Positions 30,772 through 39,771 of a DNA stretch of 64,000 nt are shown here, in pieces. Every line of letters begins with the position of its first letter. Position 1 is the first letter of the stretch. The notes under the pieces are model-generated. The model made no database searches, was not told the DNA's origin, and worked only from the letters and a program-made list of their open reading frames with translations. Location: the NCBI GenBank assembly GCA_017306865.1, contig JAFKHH010000016.1:62001-126000 (forward strand), given 5' to 3'. The stretch is from Filimonas sp. Lineage in GTDB: Bacteria > Bacteroidota > Bacteroidia > Chitinophagales > Chitinophagaceae. Position numbers and translations under genes: made by a program.

Positions 30772-33189
30772 ATGTATCTAAAACCTGCCTTTTGCTTGTC
30801 GTTTGGATTATTGGCTTTTTCCAGTTTGTCCTTCGGCCAGTTCAAATCCATTTACCATGATGGTTGGATCGACTTCAACAAAAATGGGAAGATGGACGTT
30901 TTTGAAAATCCCAAACAGCCAGTTGAGAAACGCATTGAGGATCTTTTATCCCAGATGACCGTAGATGAAAAGACGGCGCAGATGGTTACCCTCTACGGGT
31001 ATGGTCGTGTACTAAAAGATGAAATGCCAACACCTGAGTGGAAAAATGAGATCTGGAAAGATGGCATTGCGAATATTGACGAAGAACTGAATAGCCTGCC
31101 TTATAACAATAAAGCAAAAACAAAATACTCTTACCCGTTCAGCACACATGCTGAAGCCATTAATACAGTGCAAAAATGGTTTGTGGAAGAAACACGCATG
31201 GGCATACCGGTAGACTTTACCAATGAAGGTATTCATGGTTTATGCCACGACCGTGCTACACCATTACCAGCTCCCATCAGCATTGGGAATACATGGAATA
31301 AAGACTTAGTGCTAAGAGCAGGGCAAACCGTTGGGCGCGAAGCAAAGGCGCTAGGTTATACGAATGTGTATGCGCCTATACTGGATGTAGCGCGTGATCC
31401 TCGCTGGGGACGTGTGGTAGAATGCTATAGTGAAAACCCTTTCCTGATTGCAGAGCTTGGCAAGCAAATGACATTAGGTATTCAACAGGAAGGTGTAGCT
31501 GCTACACTAAAACACTACGCTGTATATAGTGTGCCTAAAGGCGGCCGCGATGGCAATGCACGTACCGATCCGCATGTTGCGCCACGCGAGATGCACCAGA
31601 TGTACTTGTATCCGTTCAGAAGAGTCATACAGGAAGCCAATCCGTTGGGTGTAATGAGTAGCTACAACGATTGGGATGGCGTGCCTATTACAGGCAGTCA
31701 TTATTTCCTTACAGAATTATTACGCGAAAAATTTGGTTTCAAAGGATATGTTGTATCTGATAGCGAAGCGGTAGAATATTTATTCTCCAAACACCATGTA
31801 GCAGATACTTATAAAGAAGCAGTAAGACAGGTAGTAGAAGCAGGCCTGAATGTACGCACCAATTTTACACAGCCTAAAACTTTCGTAGAGCCGCTACGCG
31901 AGCTGGTAAAAGAAGGCAGCATTTCCATGAAAACATTAGATGCACGCGTAGCGGATGTATTGCGCGTAAAATTCCTGTTAGGCTTATTCGATCATCCTTA
32001 TGTGGCTGATCCGAAGAATGCAGACAAGGTGGTACACACAAAAGCAGATGATGAACTGGAATTACAACTGAACAGGGAATCGCTGGTACTATTGAAGAAT
32101 GCGAATAATACTTTACCGCTGAATAAATCGGCTGTAAAAAATATACTGGTTACAGGTCCGCTGGCTGATGCGACGAACTATGCAGTTAGCCGCTATGGTC
32201 CATCAAACAATCCTGTTACCTCTGTATTAGCCGGTGTGAAAAATTTTGTAGGCAATGGTGTGAATGTGCAATATGCGCAAGGTTGCGAAATTGTTGACTC
32301 TACATGGCCTGAAAGCGAGATCATTCCTACACCGCTAACAACTACAGAAGAAAAATCAATTGCTGATGCGGTGAAAAAAGCCAAACAAAGTGATGTGATT
32401 ATTGCTGTATTAGGTGAGGATGAAAAACGTGTAGGAGAAAGCCTTTCACGCACTGGTCTAGGGTTACCGGGCAGGCAGTTTCAACTATTACAGGCGCTGT
32501 ATGCTACAGGTAAACCTGTGGTGCTTGTGTTGATCAATGGACAACCGCTTACCATTAACTGGGAAAACCGCTATATACCAGCAATATTAGAAGCATGGTT
32601 CCCTGGCTCATCCGGAGGTACTGCCATTGCAGAAGCATTATTTGGTGCATATAACCCAGGTGGTAAATTGTCTATGACTTTCCCGAAGACATTGGGGCAA
32701 ATAGAATTCAACTTTCCATTCAAACCAGCATCGCAGGCCGGTCAACCGGGCGACGGGCCTAATGGTTATGGCAAGACAGCAGTAGTGGGCCCATTATATC
32801 CATTTGGCTATGGACTTAGCTATACCACATTTGAATACAGCAACCTGGTTGTAACACCTGAAACACAAAAACCACAAGGCGAAATACAAGTAAGTGTAGA
32901 TGTAACAAATACAGGTAAGTACAAAGGTGATGAGGTGGTGCAATTGTACCTGAAAGATGTGATCAGCAGTGTAACTACTTACGAGTATGACCTGCGTGGC
33001 TTTGAGCGCATCACGCTGACTCCGGGGGAGAAGAAAACAGTAAAGTTCACTTTACGCCCGGATGACCTTGCACTGTTGGATAAGAATATGAACTGGACAG
33101 TAGAGCCAGGCAAATTCGAAGTCATGATCGGCACTTCTTCTGCAGACATAAAACTGAAGAAACCTTTTACTATTGTTCCGGTGGAATAA
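30772..33189 (+). CDS. Secreted GH3 beta-glycosidase
   Basis: An 805-residue family 3 glycoside hydrolase, exported by an N-terminal signal (to about SFGQ, residue 23). The (beta/alpha)8 domain includes VDFTNEGIHGLCH, the substrate-binding LKHYAVYS region and the nucleophile Asp in GYVVSDSEAVEYLF. The second domain carries VIIAVLGEDEKRVGESLSRTGLGLPG and the GKLSMTFPKTLGQIEFNFP region. A fibronectin-III-like C-terminal domain ends the protein. Substrate (glucoside, xyloside or arabinoside) cannot be fixed by eye. Monocistronic, between a promoter region and a strong terminator. Confidence 0.9.
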   Translation: MYLKPAFCLSFGLLAFSSLSFGQFKSIYHDGWIDFNKNGKMDVFENPKQPVEKRIEDLLSQMTVDEKTAQMVTLYGYGRVLKDEMPTPEWKNEIWKDGIANIDEELNSLPYNNKAKTKYSYPFSTHAEAINTVQKWFVEETRMGIPVDFTNEGIHGLCHDRATPLPAPISIGNTWNKDLVLRAGQTVGREAKALGYTNVYAPILDVARDPRWGRVVECYSENPFLIAELGKQMTLGIQQEGVAATLKHYAVYSVPKGGRDGNARTDPHVAPREMHQMYLYPFRRVIQEANPLGVMSSYNDWDGVPITGSHYFLTELLREKFGFKGYVVSDSEAVEYLFSKHHVADTYKEAVRQVVEAGLNVRTNFTQPKTFVEPLRELVKEGSISMKTLDARVADVLRVKFLLGLFDHPYVADPKNADKVVHTKADDELELQLNRESLVLLKNANNTLPLNKSAVKNILVTGPLADATNYAVSRYGPSNNPVTSVLAGVKNFVGNGVNVQYAQGCEIVDSTWPESEIIPTPLTTTEEKSIADAVKKAKQSDVIIAVLGEDEKRVGESLSRTGLGLPGRQFQLLQALYATGKPVVLVLINGQPLTINWENRYIPAILEAWFPGSSGGTAIAEALFGAYNPGGKLSMTFPKTLGQIEFNFPFKPASQAGQPGDGPNGYGKTAVVGPLYPFGYGLSYTTFEYSNLVVTPETQKPQGEIQVSVDVTNTGKYKGDEVVQLYLKDVISSVTTYEYDLRGFERITLTPGEKKTVKFTLRPDDLALLDKNMNWTVEPGKFEVMIGTSSADIKLKKPFTIVPVE

Positions 33190-33202
33190 TATCAACTGAT
33201 TT

Positions 33203-33245
33203 AAAAAGTAAAGGGCTGCTAAAATTTAGCAGCCCTTTACTTTTT
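33203..33245. terminator. Bidirectional terminator between GH3 and HD-Pnk
   Basis: Near-perfect 21-bp stem (33203-33223 with 33225-33245) with A and T runs at its ends; the central bases form the loop. Confidence 0.9.
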
Positions 33246-33280
33246 TAGGTATTCCATTTTTTGAAGAGATGGAATATCAA

Positions 33281-34387
33281 TTATCGTATCACGTACTCCA
33301 CTTCATGCGCTTCATGCAATTGTGGTACTTCCAGTTTGCTTAGCATCTTATCCAGCGCGCTTTGCGGCAGTGCATATTCACGCGCTTTATTTTGCATAAT
33401 CCATTCTTTATAACCCGTCTCTATATACACAATTTTCACCCTTGCTTTGTATGACGCAAACAAAGCAACTAACTGGCTACGCATTTGTGCTGTAATATTG
33501 GTTGCATTCCATACAAGCGGCGCCCCTTTTCGAAGGTACACTCTTGCCTGCTCTTTTGCCTCCTGCACCACCCAGCCCGTAGCAGCCTTATCCAAAGGAT
33601 CCAGTTTATGCTTACGACGGATATCATCCAAACTAATTACAGGATAATCTTTATACCGTTGTTTTATATAATGATCCTTCCCCATGCCTGGCAATCCTGA
33701 CATAATAATTGCTTCGGATTTAAGATCATCAAACGGTACATAGTCTGTGTAGGTTTCATCTGAATTAAAATAATGAAACCTCGCCTGTTCATTACTGAAT
33801 ACTTTTGTTTTTCCTACACAATCATTTTCCTCACAGTACGCTTTGAAGAACGCTACACGCTCCAGCATTCCCGCTTTATCAGTACAAATACGCCCTTCCA
33901 TATCTGCCTTTGCTAAACAATACAGCAACGTAGTGTCAAGCCGTAACGAAGTGAGCAATAATGCTTTTAGCGGATCTGGCTTCTCCAGTATCCACAGCGG
34001 TAATCCATGATACCTGACTAAGGCTGCAATTTGCTCTCTTATTGCAAAAGGCACTTGTAAGTCTCTGTATAAGATCTGGCGAACAGACATCTCTCCTTTG
34101 CGTGCATGTCCATGAGATGTAATGCGTCCATCCGGCTCATGTACGGCTGTTGATCTTTTTTCTATATCGTGCATCAACCCTGCAGTCCAGAGTATTTCTT
34201 TTGTAGCCGTTGGCATTTGCTGATACGTTGCATCCGCTTCCAATGCAGCCAACACCATTTGTGTGTGGATCGCAACATTCCCTTCCGCATGATGTAACGC
34301 ATCTTGTGGTACTTTGGCCATATCCCTTACCCATTCGTAAGTATGCTCCAATACGCTCCATTCTTTATTTTTAAAAATCTGTTCCAT
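33281..34387 (-). CDS. HD-Pnk, RNA/DNA end-healing phosphatase-kinase
   Basis: About 368 residues in two parts. The N-terminal HD phosphohydrolase domain has a histidine in HAEGNVAIHTQMV and the HD pair in LMHDIEK, with HGHARKGE following. The C-terminal polynucleotide kinase has the P-loop GLPGMGKDHYI, DDIRRKHK and a lid region VIYNATN-like WNATNITAQMR. This fusion matches characterised bacterial HD-Pnk enzymes, which remove 2',3'-cyclic or 3' phosphates and phosphorylate 5'-OH ends. The RNA ligase gene lies immediately upstream, so the two together can heal and seal broken RNA. Start at ATG 34387; the frame extends to 34405. Confidence 0.85.
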   Translation of the reverse strand: MEQIFKNKEWSVLEHTYEWVRDMAKVPQDALHHAEGNVAIHTQMVLAALEADATYQQMPTATKEILWTAGLMHDIEKRSTAVHEPDGRITSHGHARKGEMSVRQILYRDLQVPFAIREQIAALVRYHGLPLWILEKPDPLKALLLTSLRLDTTLLYCLAKADMEGRICTDKAGMLERVAFFKAYCEENDCVGKTKVFSNEQARFHYFNSDETYTDYVPFDDLKSEAIIMSGLPGMGKDHYIKQRYKDYPVISLDDIRRKHKLDPLDKAATGWVVQEAKEQARVYLRKGAPLVWNATNITAQMRSQLVALFASYKARVKIVYIETGYKEWIMQNKAREYALPQSALDKMLSKLEVPQLHEAHEVEYVIR

Positions 34388-34422
34388 AAAATATTTTTTT
34401 GCCACAAAGGCGTAAGAGAAAT

Positions 34423-34504
34423 CGTGAAACGTGAATCGACAATCGTGAATAAAAGGTTACACAAACCCATAAGTCCATTCACGATTCTCGTCTCACGACT
34501 CACG
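34423..34504. repeat. Heptad inverted repeat between RNA ligase and HD-Pnk (CGTGAAn words)
   Basis: Left arm 34423-34450 is four in-phase words (CGTGAAA, CGTGAAT, CGACAAT, CGTGAAT). Right arm 34477-34504 is four complementary-type words (ATTCACG, ATTCTCG, TCTCACG, ACTCACG). Each arm is 28 bp and the right arm ends one base before the RNA ligase stop codon. Confidence 0.75.
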
Positions 34505-35197
34505 TTACTGTTCCCATATCAATTTTGCTCTTTTCCAGTTTCTTGTCCAGTGTTCATCTGTTTTCACGTGTCCTTTTCGTACATATTTGAAAACGTTTTG
34601 CGCAAAGTCTGCGGTAGAAAATTCTGCTGTATTACGCGTTACCACACCTTCCCGTGTACATATACTTCCACTGATAACGTCTGCCGATCCGAAAGCACTT
34701 TCTTCATTAGCAAATTCGATCACTGTCTTATGTATAATCTCTTCCGATATTCCTGATACTAATTCTTCCTTCAGCTCAGGCACAGTAGGAAAGTCAAACA
34801 TCGCTGCATAAAACTGAACTTCTTCCCAGCTTAACCATGTATCTAAGCAACGAACAGCAAATACATAATAATGATGCTCCAATTTTTCATATTCTATAGA
34901 GTGTATTGCATACAGGTTTTCACCGAATAGCTCTATGTCTCCAAGATCATGTCTGATCATTTGCCATCGCATCCGTATGTCTTGCGTCCACGGCGATACT
35001 GTTGGTGCAGCATGCGAGCGCGCAAATACACCATGCTGATTCAGACAATTGTTTTCACCATCCAGCTTCTCTGTGTGTACAATGTGGTTCATTTGCTGCA
35101 CATCTTCCCAATAGTGCGTATTGATCCTGTCATCACTTGTAGTACCGGGTGAAAAAGGAAAATGATAAGTTCTTCCATATTTTTCTGATAAACTCAT
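34505..35197 (-). CDS. ATP-dependent RNA ligase (PF09414-like)
   Basis: About 230 residues, a compact nucleotidyltransferase. Motif I is TEKLDGENN with the lysine that takes AMP; motif III-like IHSIEYEKL, motif IV REGVVTRN and motif V FKYVRKGH follow in order. It lacks the extra OB domain of larger ligases. It seals 5'-phosphate and 3'-OH RNA ends, the products of the HD-Pnk encoded just downstream on the same strand. The start is ATG 35197; upstream only a TTG is available. Confidence 0.85.
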   Translation of the reverse strand: MSLSEKYGRTYHFPFSPGTTSDDRINTHYWEDVQQMNHIVHTEKLDGENNCLNQHGVFARSHAAPTVSPWTQDIRMRWQMIRHDLGDIELFGENLYAIHSIEYEKLEHHYYVFAVRCLDTWLSWEEVQFYAAMFDFPTVPELKEELVSGISEEIIHKTVIEFANEESAFGSADVISGSICTREGVVTRNTAEFSTADFAQNVFKYVRKGHVKTDEHWTRNWKRAKLIWEQ

Positions 35198-35206
35198 TTT
35201 AATCAA

Positions 35207-35538
35207 TTGGTGGGCATGCTTTTACAGGCATACAATTACGCCAGCAGTGCAACTAATATACTTGTACTTATTAAAAGCCTCCCGGGTGAAATAATAAATA
35301 GTAATTAGCAACTATCTTATTTCAATACAAGACATAGGAATATTAATACATTGCACACGCAGTTTTAATCTTCTTTTATCTGGTACAGGAAATAGCAATA
35401 GCCGATCGGCAGGTTGCCGAAAATTGTGAGTGATAATATGTGTAGTTAACCAGGCATTTCTTAAACCCTCCACTTTCGTGTTTGGTTTGTTTTATTTTAT
35501 AGCGCAGCAAAAATACTCAAATTTTGAATAAATCAAAC
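35207..35538. other. Gene-free stretch upstream of the RNA-repair pair
   Basis: About 330 bp with no reading frame I would support. The only structure seen is a small hairpin CGGCA-GGT-TGCCG near 35404. Confidence 0.4.
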
Positions 35539-36153
35539 TTATATTAAAGAATCTGCTTCCCGCTGTAAATTAATCCTGGCTTGCTTTTCATACAGACCAG
35601 CAAAGTGTTTAGTTTTATAGATACTATCCATCAACAAAAAATGCTCCAGCACTTTTCTTCTCCCCGGTTTATATAAAGCATCAGGATAGATATAATATTC
35701 TTTGCGAACATTTATTGCATATGTGTCATATACGGCAGGCGATGCACCTAATACTGATAGATCAGCATCGGTAAACAAGTCTGTATCCACGTCATTTGTA
35801 ATGATGTGTTTTTTCGTAGCAATAATTTGTTTTTTACATGCCTCAATCCTCTCCTTATCAAGTGTAGTTTTATTTAATCGCTTTACAGCCAGCTCAGCAC
35901 TCTTTTCTTCATTATCCTTCTTCATAGTACTGTACACGATGTCATGATAAAAAACGGAACATAACAGTACATCCCAATCAGCAATTTCATTTTTTACAGG
36001 TAATAGTTGTTGTACCAGGTTATCCAGGTGATGTAACGTATGATAATAACGACGCTTTTTTGAATAAGCAGTTTCTATTTCTTCCCAAAGCGTTGTAGCA
36101 TACTGTGCATCGGTATATGATGACATCAATTCGTAAAATAGATCCTTAAGCAA
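35539..36153 (-). CDS. HD-superfamily phosphohydrolase (COG4339 type)
   Basis: A 204-residue helical protein with metal ligands in RRYYHTLHHLDNL and the HD pair in SVFYHDIVYST, plus the family segment DADLSVLGASPAVYDTYA. Biochemical substrate unknown for this family. Same strand as the RNA ligase and HD-Pnk, but 330 bp away, so linkage to RNA repair is only suggestive. Confidence 0.82.
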   Translation of the reverse strand: MLKDLFYELMSSYTDAQYATTLWEEIETAYSKKRRYYHTLHHLDNLVQQLLPVKNEIADWDVLLCSVFYHDIVYSTMKKDNEEKSAELAVKRLNKTTLDKERIEACKKQIIATKKHIITNDVDTDLFTDADLSVLGASPAVYDTYAINVRKEYYIYPDALYKPGRRKVLEHFLLMDSIYKTKHFAGLYEKQARINLQREADSLI

Positions 36154-36207
36154 GGCGTTTTTTTCTTCAAGTTAATCATAAAATCCACAGCAATCGCGGC
36201 ATTAATG

Positions 36208-36223
36208 CAAACGCAATCGTTTG
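36208..36223. promoter_or_regulatory. LacI-like operator candidate CAAACG-N4-CGTTTG
   Basis: Perfect 6-bp half-sites around CAAT, 70 bp upstream of the GH109-type gene and in the divergent region with the HD gene. Confidence 0.35.
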
Positions 36224-36292
36224 TCTGATTTTGCAAATCGTGCGTTATGTAAAAGGATAAGTGATAAACTTGCAAACAAACAATAACGGCGT

Positions 36293-37687
36293 ATGAGCAC
36301 GACATGGCATCGCAGAAAATTTATTAAAAGCAGTGCAATTGCCACTGTAGGCATTTCAGCCTTAACCTCCGGCATACAATCTTTTGCTGCACCGAAGAAG
36401 AACAAAGTCCGCATGGGCCTGATTGGTGTGGGCGCACGTGGCGTAGGCCATCTTGGCCTTTGCCTGAGAAGAGCGGATGTAGAAGTAGTAGCTATATGTG
36501 ACCCGGATACGAACTGGGCTATTCCTAATGCAAGAAAGAAAATACAGGAATTATATGGCAACAAGAAAGTTGCTGAATATACCAATGGTAATGAAGATTA
36601 CCTAAACCTGCTAAAGCGGGATGATATAGACGCAGTGATCATTGCAACGCCGTGGGAGTGGCATACTGTACAGGCAATAGCAGCTATGAAGGCAGGCAAA
36701 ACACCTGCAGTGGAAGTGTGTGGAGCAATGGATTTGCAAGACTGTTGGGACCTGGTGAATACAAGTGAGGCCACTGGCGTACCTGTATTCGGTATGGAGA
36801 ATGTGTGCTACAGAAGGGACGTGCTTGCTGTGTTCAACATGGTAAAGCAAGGCCTGTTTGGTGAGATCATTCATTTACAAGGCGGTTACCAGCACGATCT
36901 TCGTGGTGTTAAATTCAACGATGGAGAACATTTATATGGTGGTGGTGTAGAGTTTGGGGAGAAAGGTTTATCAGAAGCTAAATGGCGTACGCTTCATTCT
37001 GTACACCGCAATGGTGATCTATATCCTACGCATGGTCTCGGCCCTGTGTCCAATACCATTGACATTAATCGTGGTAACCGCTTGGTATCATTGGTTTCAA
37101 TGGCTACTAAGTCACGTGGCTTACATAAATACATTGTAGATCATCCGAAGGGTGGCCCAAATCATCCAAATGCTAAAGTGGAGTTTAAACTGGGTGATAT
37201 TGTAAGTACGTTGATCAAATGTAATAACGGTGAAACCATTATGCTGTCGCATGATACAAACTCACCACGCCCCTACTCTTTAAACTTTAGAGTGCAGGGT
37301 ACAGAAGGTTTGTGGATGGATGATCAGAAAAGTTTGTACGTACAAGGCAAGAGCCCAAATGATCAGTGGGAAAAAACAGGTGATTTCAAAGATCCGAATA
37401 GCTACTTTGGCAAATATGATCATCCGTTGTGGAAACGCTTTGAAAAAGATGCAAGTGGCGCAGGGCATGGCGGCATGGATTACTTTGTGATCAATGCGTT
37501 TGTAGAGTGCATTAAGCGTGGCGTGGAATATCCGTTGGATGTATATGATCTTGCTACATGGTATGCCATCACTCCGCTCTCTGAGCGCTCCGTTGCAGAA
37601 GGCGGCATGGTACAGGCAATACCTGACTTTACAAAAGGTAAGTGGATGAATAGAAAACCTACGTTTGGGCTGAGTGATGAATACTAG
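36293..37687 (+). CDS. GH109-like NAD-dependent glycosidase / Gfo-Idh-MocA oxidoreductase
   Basis: A 464-residue protein with an N-terminal twin-arginine-like signal (RRKFIKSSAIATVGISALT). The Rossmann domain starts VRMGLIGVGARGVGHL and includes AIIIATPWEWH-like VIIATPWEWH. The C-terminal Gfo/Idh/MocA domain contains GMENVCYRRDVLAVFNMVKQGLFGEIIH and GYQHDLRG, the pattern of family 109 alpha-N-acetylgalactosaminidases, which use NAD in a retaining redox mechanism. Exact substrate cannot be read from sequence. A strong terminator inside a heptad repeat follows. Confidence 0.85.
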   Translation: MSTTWHRRKFIKSSAIATVGISALTSGIQSFAAPKKNKVRMGLIGVGARGVGHLGLCLRRADVEVVAICDPDTNWAIPNARKKIQELYGNKKVAEYTNGNEDYLNLLKRDDIDAVIIATPWEWHTVQAIAAMKAGKTPAVEVCGAMDLQDCWDLVNTSEATGVPVFGMENVCYRRDVLAVFNMVKQGLFGEIIHLQGGYQHDLRGVKFNDGEHLYGGGVEFGEKGLSEAKWRTLHSVHRNGDLYPTHGLGPVSNTIDINRGNRLVSLVSMATKSRGLHKYIVDHPKGGPNHPNAKVEFKLGDIVSTLIKCNNGETIMLSHDTNSPRPYSLNFRVQGTEGLWMDDQKSLYVQGKSPNDQWEKTGDFKDPNSYFGKYDHPLWKRFEKDASGAGHGGMDYFVINAFVECIKRGVEYPLDVYDLATWYAITPLSERSVAEGGMVQAIPDFTKGKWMNRKPTFGLSDEY

Positions 37688-37689
37688 AT

Positions 37690-37823
37690 ATGTGTGATGT
37701 TAGATGTACGATGTGAAATAAAAATGCGTTTCATAAAAAGCAAAGACCCGAAGTATTCAGCTTCGGGTCTTTGCTTTTATAACGTTCTATACATTTTCAC
37801 ATCGTACATCTAACATCGTACAT
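37690..37823. repeat. Heptad inverted repeat (ATGTnnG words) nested around a terminator
   Basis: Left arm 37690-37717 is four words (ATGTGTG, ATGTTAG, ATGTACG, ATGTGAA). Right arm 37796-37823 is four complementary words (TTCACAT, CGTACAT, CTAACAT, CGTACAT). 28 bp each, starting two bases after the GH109 stop codon. A separate terminator hairpin lies inside. Confidence 0.8.
37736..37778. terminator. Bidirectional terminator inside the heptad repeat
   Basis: Perfect 18-bp stem (37736-37753 with 37761-37778), loop TATTCAG, ending GCTTTT. Confidence 0.92.
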
Positions 37824-37831
37824 CTATCTGC

Positions 37832-38296
37832 CTACCAGTTTCCTTTATGTTCATCTATCACTCTTTCGTTTTTACCTACTTTGTGCGTACGCCATTCAGG
37901 GTCGTATTTTACAAACCAGCTTAGCCAGATACTGCGCGAGAGGCGCATGAAGATAGGTTGTAGCGCAAGCATAAAAAATGCGTTGATGCCCAGCCACCAG
38001 AATATCCTGTTATCATCAAGTGAGAAGCCGATCAGTACCCACCATGCAATAAATGTAGCAACGGAAAACGCAATAGTAAGTGCATAGCTTACATACGCTG
38101 TGCCGTAGTAAAAACCAACTTCTACTTCTGTAGGCTGGCCGCATACGGGGCATTCTTCATTCATCAGCATATACTTCTTCAGGTTGTAAGGGTTACTTAT
38201 CTTAAACATATTACCCTGCCTGCAACGCGGGCATTTATTAGACAACACACTTACCAGGTAAGTAGGCCTACGGTGTATTTCAGTTTCTTCCTGCAT
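37832..38296 (-). CDS. DUF983 membrane protein
   Basis: A 154-residue protein. The N-terminal zinc-ribbon-like part (SNKCPRCRQGNMF, then NEECPVCGQPTEVEVGFYYG) is followed by two membrane segments (about 67-92 and 98-117). This is the DUF983 layout; function unknown. Upstream of and same strand as murF's downstream side, 35 bp from murF, so it may be co-transcribed with it. Confidence 0.85.
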   Translation of the reverse strand: MQEETEIHRRPTYLVSVLSNKCPRCRQGNMFKISNPYNLKKYMLMNEECPVCGQPTEVEVGFYYGTAYVSYALTIAFSVATFIAWWVLIGFSLDDNRIFWWLGINAFFMLALQPIFMRLSRSIWLSWFVKYDPEWRTHKVGKNERVIDEHKGNW

Positions 38297-38331
38297 AAAT
38301 CAACAATTGGGTACAAAGGTACTATTAGTTA

Positions 38332-39612
38332 TTAGTCTTCCAATATGCGCTCCATACGCATGCTGCGGGACCCTTTCACCAGTATATATGCGTCATGAAA
38401 TTGTTGTTCTTTAAACCAGGCTTTTGCTTCCAGTGAATCTTTAAGATAAATAAACGGCGTGTCTATTTTTGCGAAGTCACCACCTACTAGTACTACTTTA
38501 TCCCAAACATATTGTTGTATGAGCTGCACAATGCCAATATGTTCCTGCACACTTTCCTGTCCCAGCTCCATCATTCCCCCCAACATTAATATTTTTTTTG
38601 CAGCATGGATCTTAGCGAAGTTTTCGATAGCGGCTTTCATGCTTGTAGGGTTAGCATTGTAAGCATCAAGTATTATTTTGTTTCCGTCTCTTTCAATTAG
38701 CTGAGACCGGCTGTTACCAGGCGCATAATTTTCGATAGCCTGTTTTATCTTCTCATCAGGTACACCAAAATGTTTACCTACAGCAATTGCGCACAATACG
38801 TTTGGCAGGTTATAATCGCCTACCAGTTGGGTTTGTACAGAAGAGAATGTTACGCCTGCCGTAAGCGCAACTTCCAGCAAAGGTTCACTTTTTTTAATGT
38901 TGCCTGTCACACTACCTTTCTGTGTACCATACCAGGTAATAACGTTAATACCTTTGCTCATATCGTGCAGGTAATCGTAATCGTCGTAAGCAAAGATGCT
39001 TCCTCCATGTTCACGTATATAGGCATATAATTCGCCTTTTCCTTTACGCACGCCTTCTATACCACCAAAACCTTCCAGGTGCGCTTTGCCTGCATTGGTA
39101 ATAATACCATGCGTCGGTTGCGCATATATGCAATAGCCTTCTATTTCTTTCTGGTGGTTAGCGCCCATTTCTATTACTGCAATCTGCGCATCAGGTTTTA
39201 CACGCAGGAGTGTAAGCGGAATACCAATATGATTGTTCAGATTGCCTTGCGTAGTATAAGTGGTAAAGTGTGAGGCCAACACTGTTGAGACTAATTCTTT
39301 TGTTGTAGTCTTGCCATTGCTGCCAGTAATGCCAATAAATGGAATACTGAATTGCTCCCGGTGATATTTTGCAAGCGCCTGCAATGCCTTCAATACATCT
39401 GCTACTATTATGATCCTGTCATTGGCAGGTTTGTCCCACTCATCCACAACTGCGTAAGCTGCACCTGCTGCCAGGGCTTGTTCGGCAAAAGCATTCCCGT
39501 TAAAATTATCGCCTTTTAATGCGAAAAACAGGTCATCCTTTTTCAGTTTACGGGTATCCGTTTCTACAGAAGGGTATTGTTTGTATATGCTATATAATGC
39601 GCTTATTTCCAC
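38332..39612 (-). CDS. murF: UDP-N-acetylmuramoyl-tripeptide--D-alanyl-D-alanine ligase
   Basis: Last cytoplasmic ligation of the peptidoglycan stem peptide. The 426 residues show the MurF N-terminal domain (DTRKLKKDDLFFALKGDNFNGNAFAEQA), the ATP-binding GITGSNGKTTTKELV, the metal site segment NLNNHIGIPLTLL and EMGANHQKEI, and the C-terminal domain LDAYNANPTSMKAAIENF. All motifs intact. gldJ lies upstream on the same strand, an arrangement also seen in Flavobacterium. Confidence 0.95.
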   Translation of the reverse strand: MEISALYSIYKQYPSVETDTRKLKKDDLFFALKGDNFNGNAFAEQALAAGAAYAVVDEWDKPANDRIIIVADVLKALQALAKYHREQFSIPFIGITGSNGKTTTKELVSTVLASHFTTYTTQGNLNNHIGIPLTLLRVKPDAQIAVIEMGANHQKEIEGYCIYAQPTHGIITNAGKAHLEGFGGIEGVRKGKGELYAYIREHGGSIFAYDDYDYLHDMSKGINVITWYGTQKGSVTGNIKKSEPLLEVALTAGVTFSSVQTQLVGDYNLPNVLCAIAVGKHFGVPDEKIKQAIENYAPGNSRSQLIERDGNKIILDAYNANPTSMKAAIENFAKIHAAKKILMLGGMMELGQESVQEHIGIVQLIQQYVWDKVVLVGGDFAKIDTPFIYLKDSLEAKAWFKEQQFHDAYILVKGSRSMRMERILED

Positions 39613-39637
39613 TGCAATCAGATTTTGGGCTAAAGAT

Positions 39638-39710
39638 AAGTTTCATTGTTTGAAAGTTTCATCGTTTCGCTGTAATCCTGAAACGGTGAAATAATGAAAG
39701 TTTGAAACTT
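39638..39710. repeat. Octad inverted repeat (GTTTCAnn words)
   Basis: Left arm 39638-39668 is four eight-base words (GTTTCATT, GTTTGAAA, GTTTCATC, GTTTCGCT). Right arm 39680-39710 is the imperfect complement (GAAACGG, TGAAATAA, TGAAAGTT, TGAAACTT). Confidence 0.7.
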
Positions 39711-39721
39711 ACTGATAACAA

Positions 39722-39750
39722 AAAAGCCACCCGATATGCGGATGGCTTTT
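39722..39750 (-). terminator. Terminator after gldJ
   Basis: A 12-bp stem with one mismatch (39722-39733 with 39739-39750); on the minus strand it is followed by TTTTTT. Confidence 0.8.
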
Positions 39751-39771
39751 GCTTTTGTATTTACCTTTTCC

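Noticed and set aside
36202-36585. Open frame on the minus strand over the GH109 start
   Set aside because: Overlaps a clear signal peptide and Rossmann motif on the other strand.
37690-37823. CRISPR array, because of the short repeated words
   Set aside because: Units are 7 bp, degenerate and inverted, with no spacers of fixed length and no cas genes.
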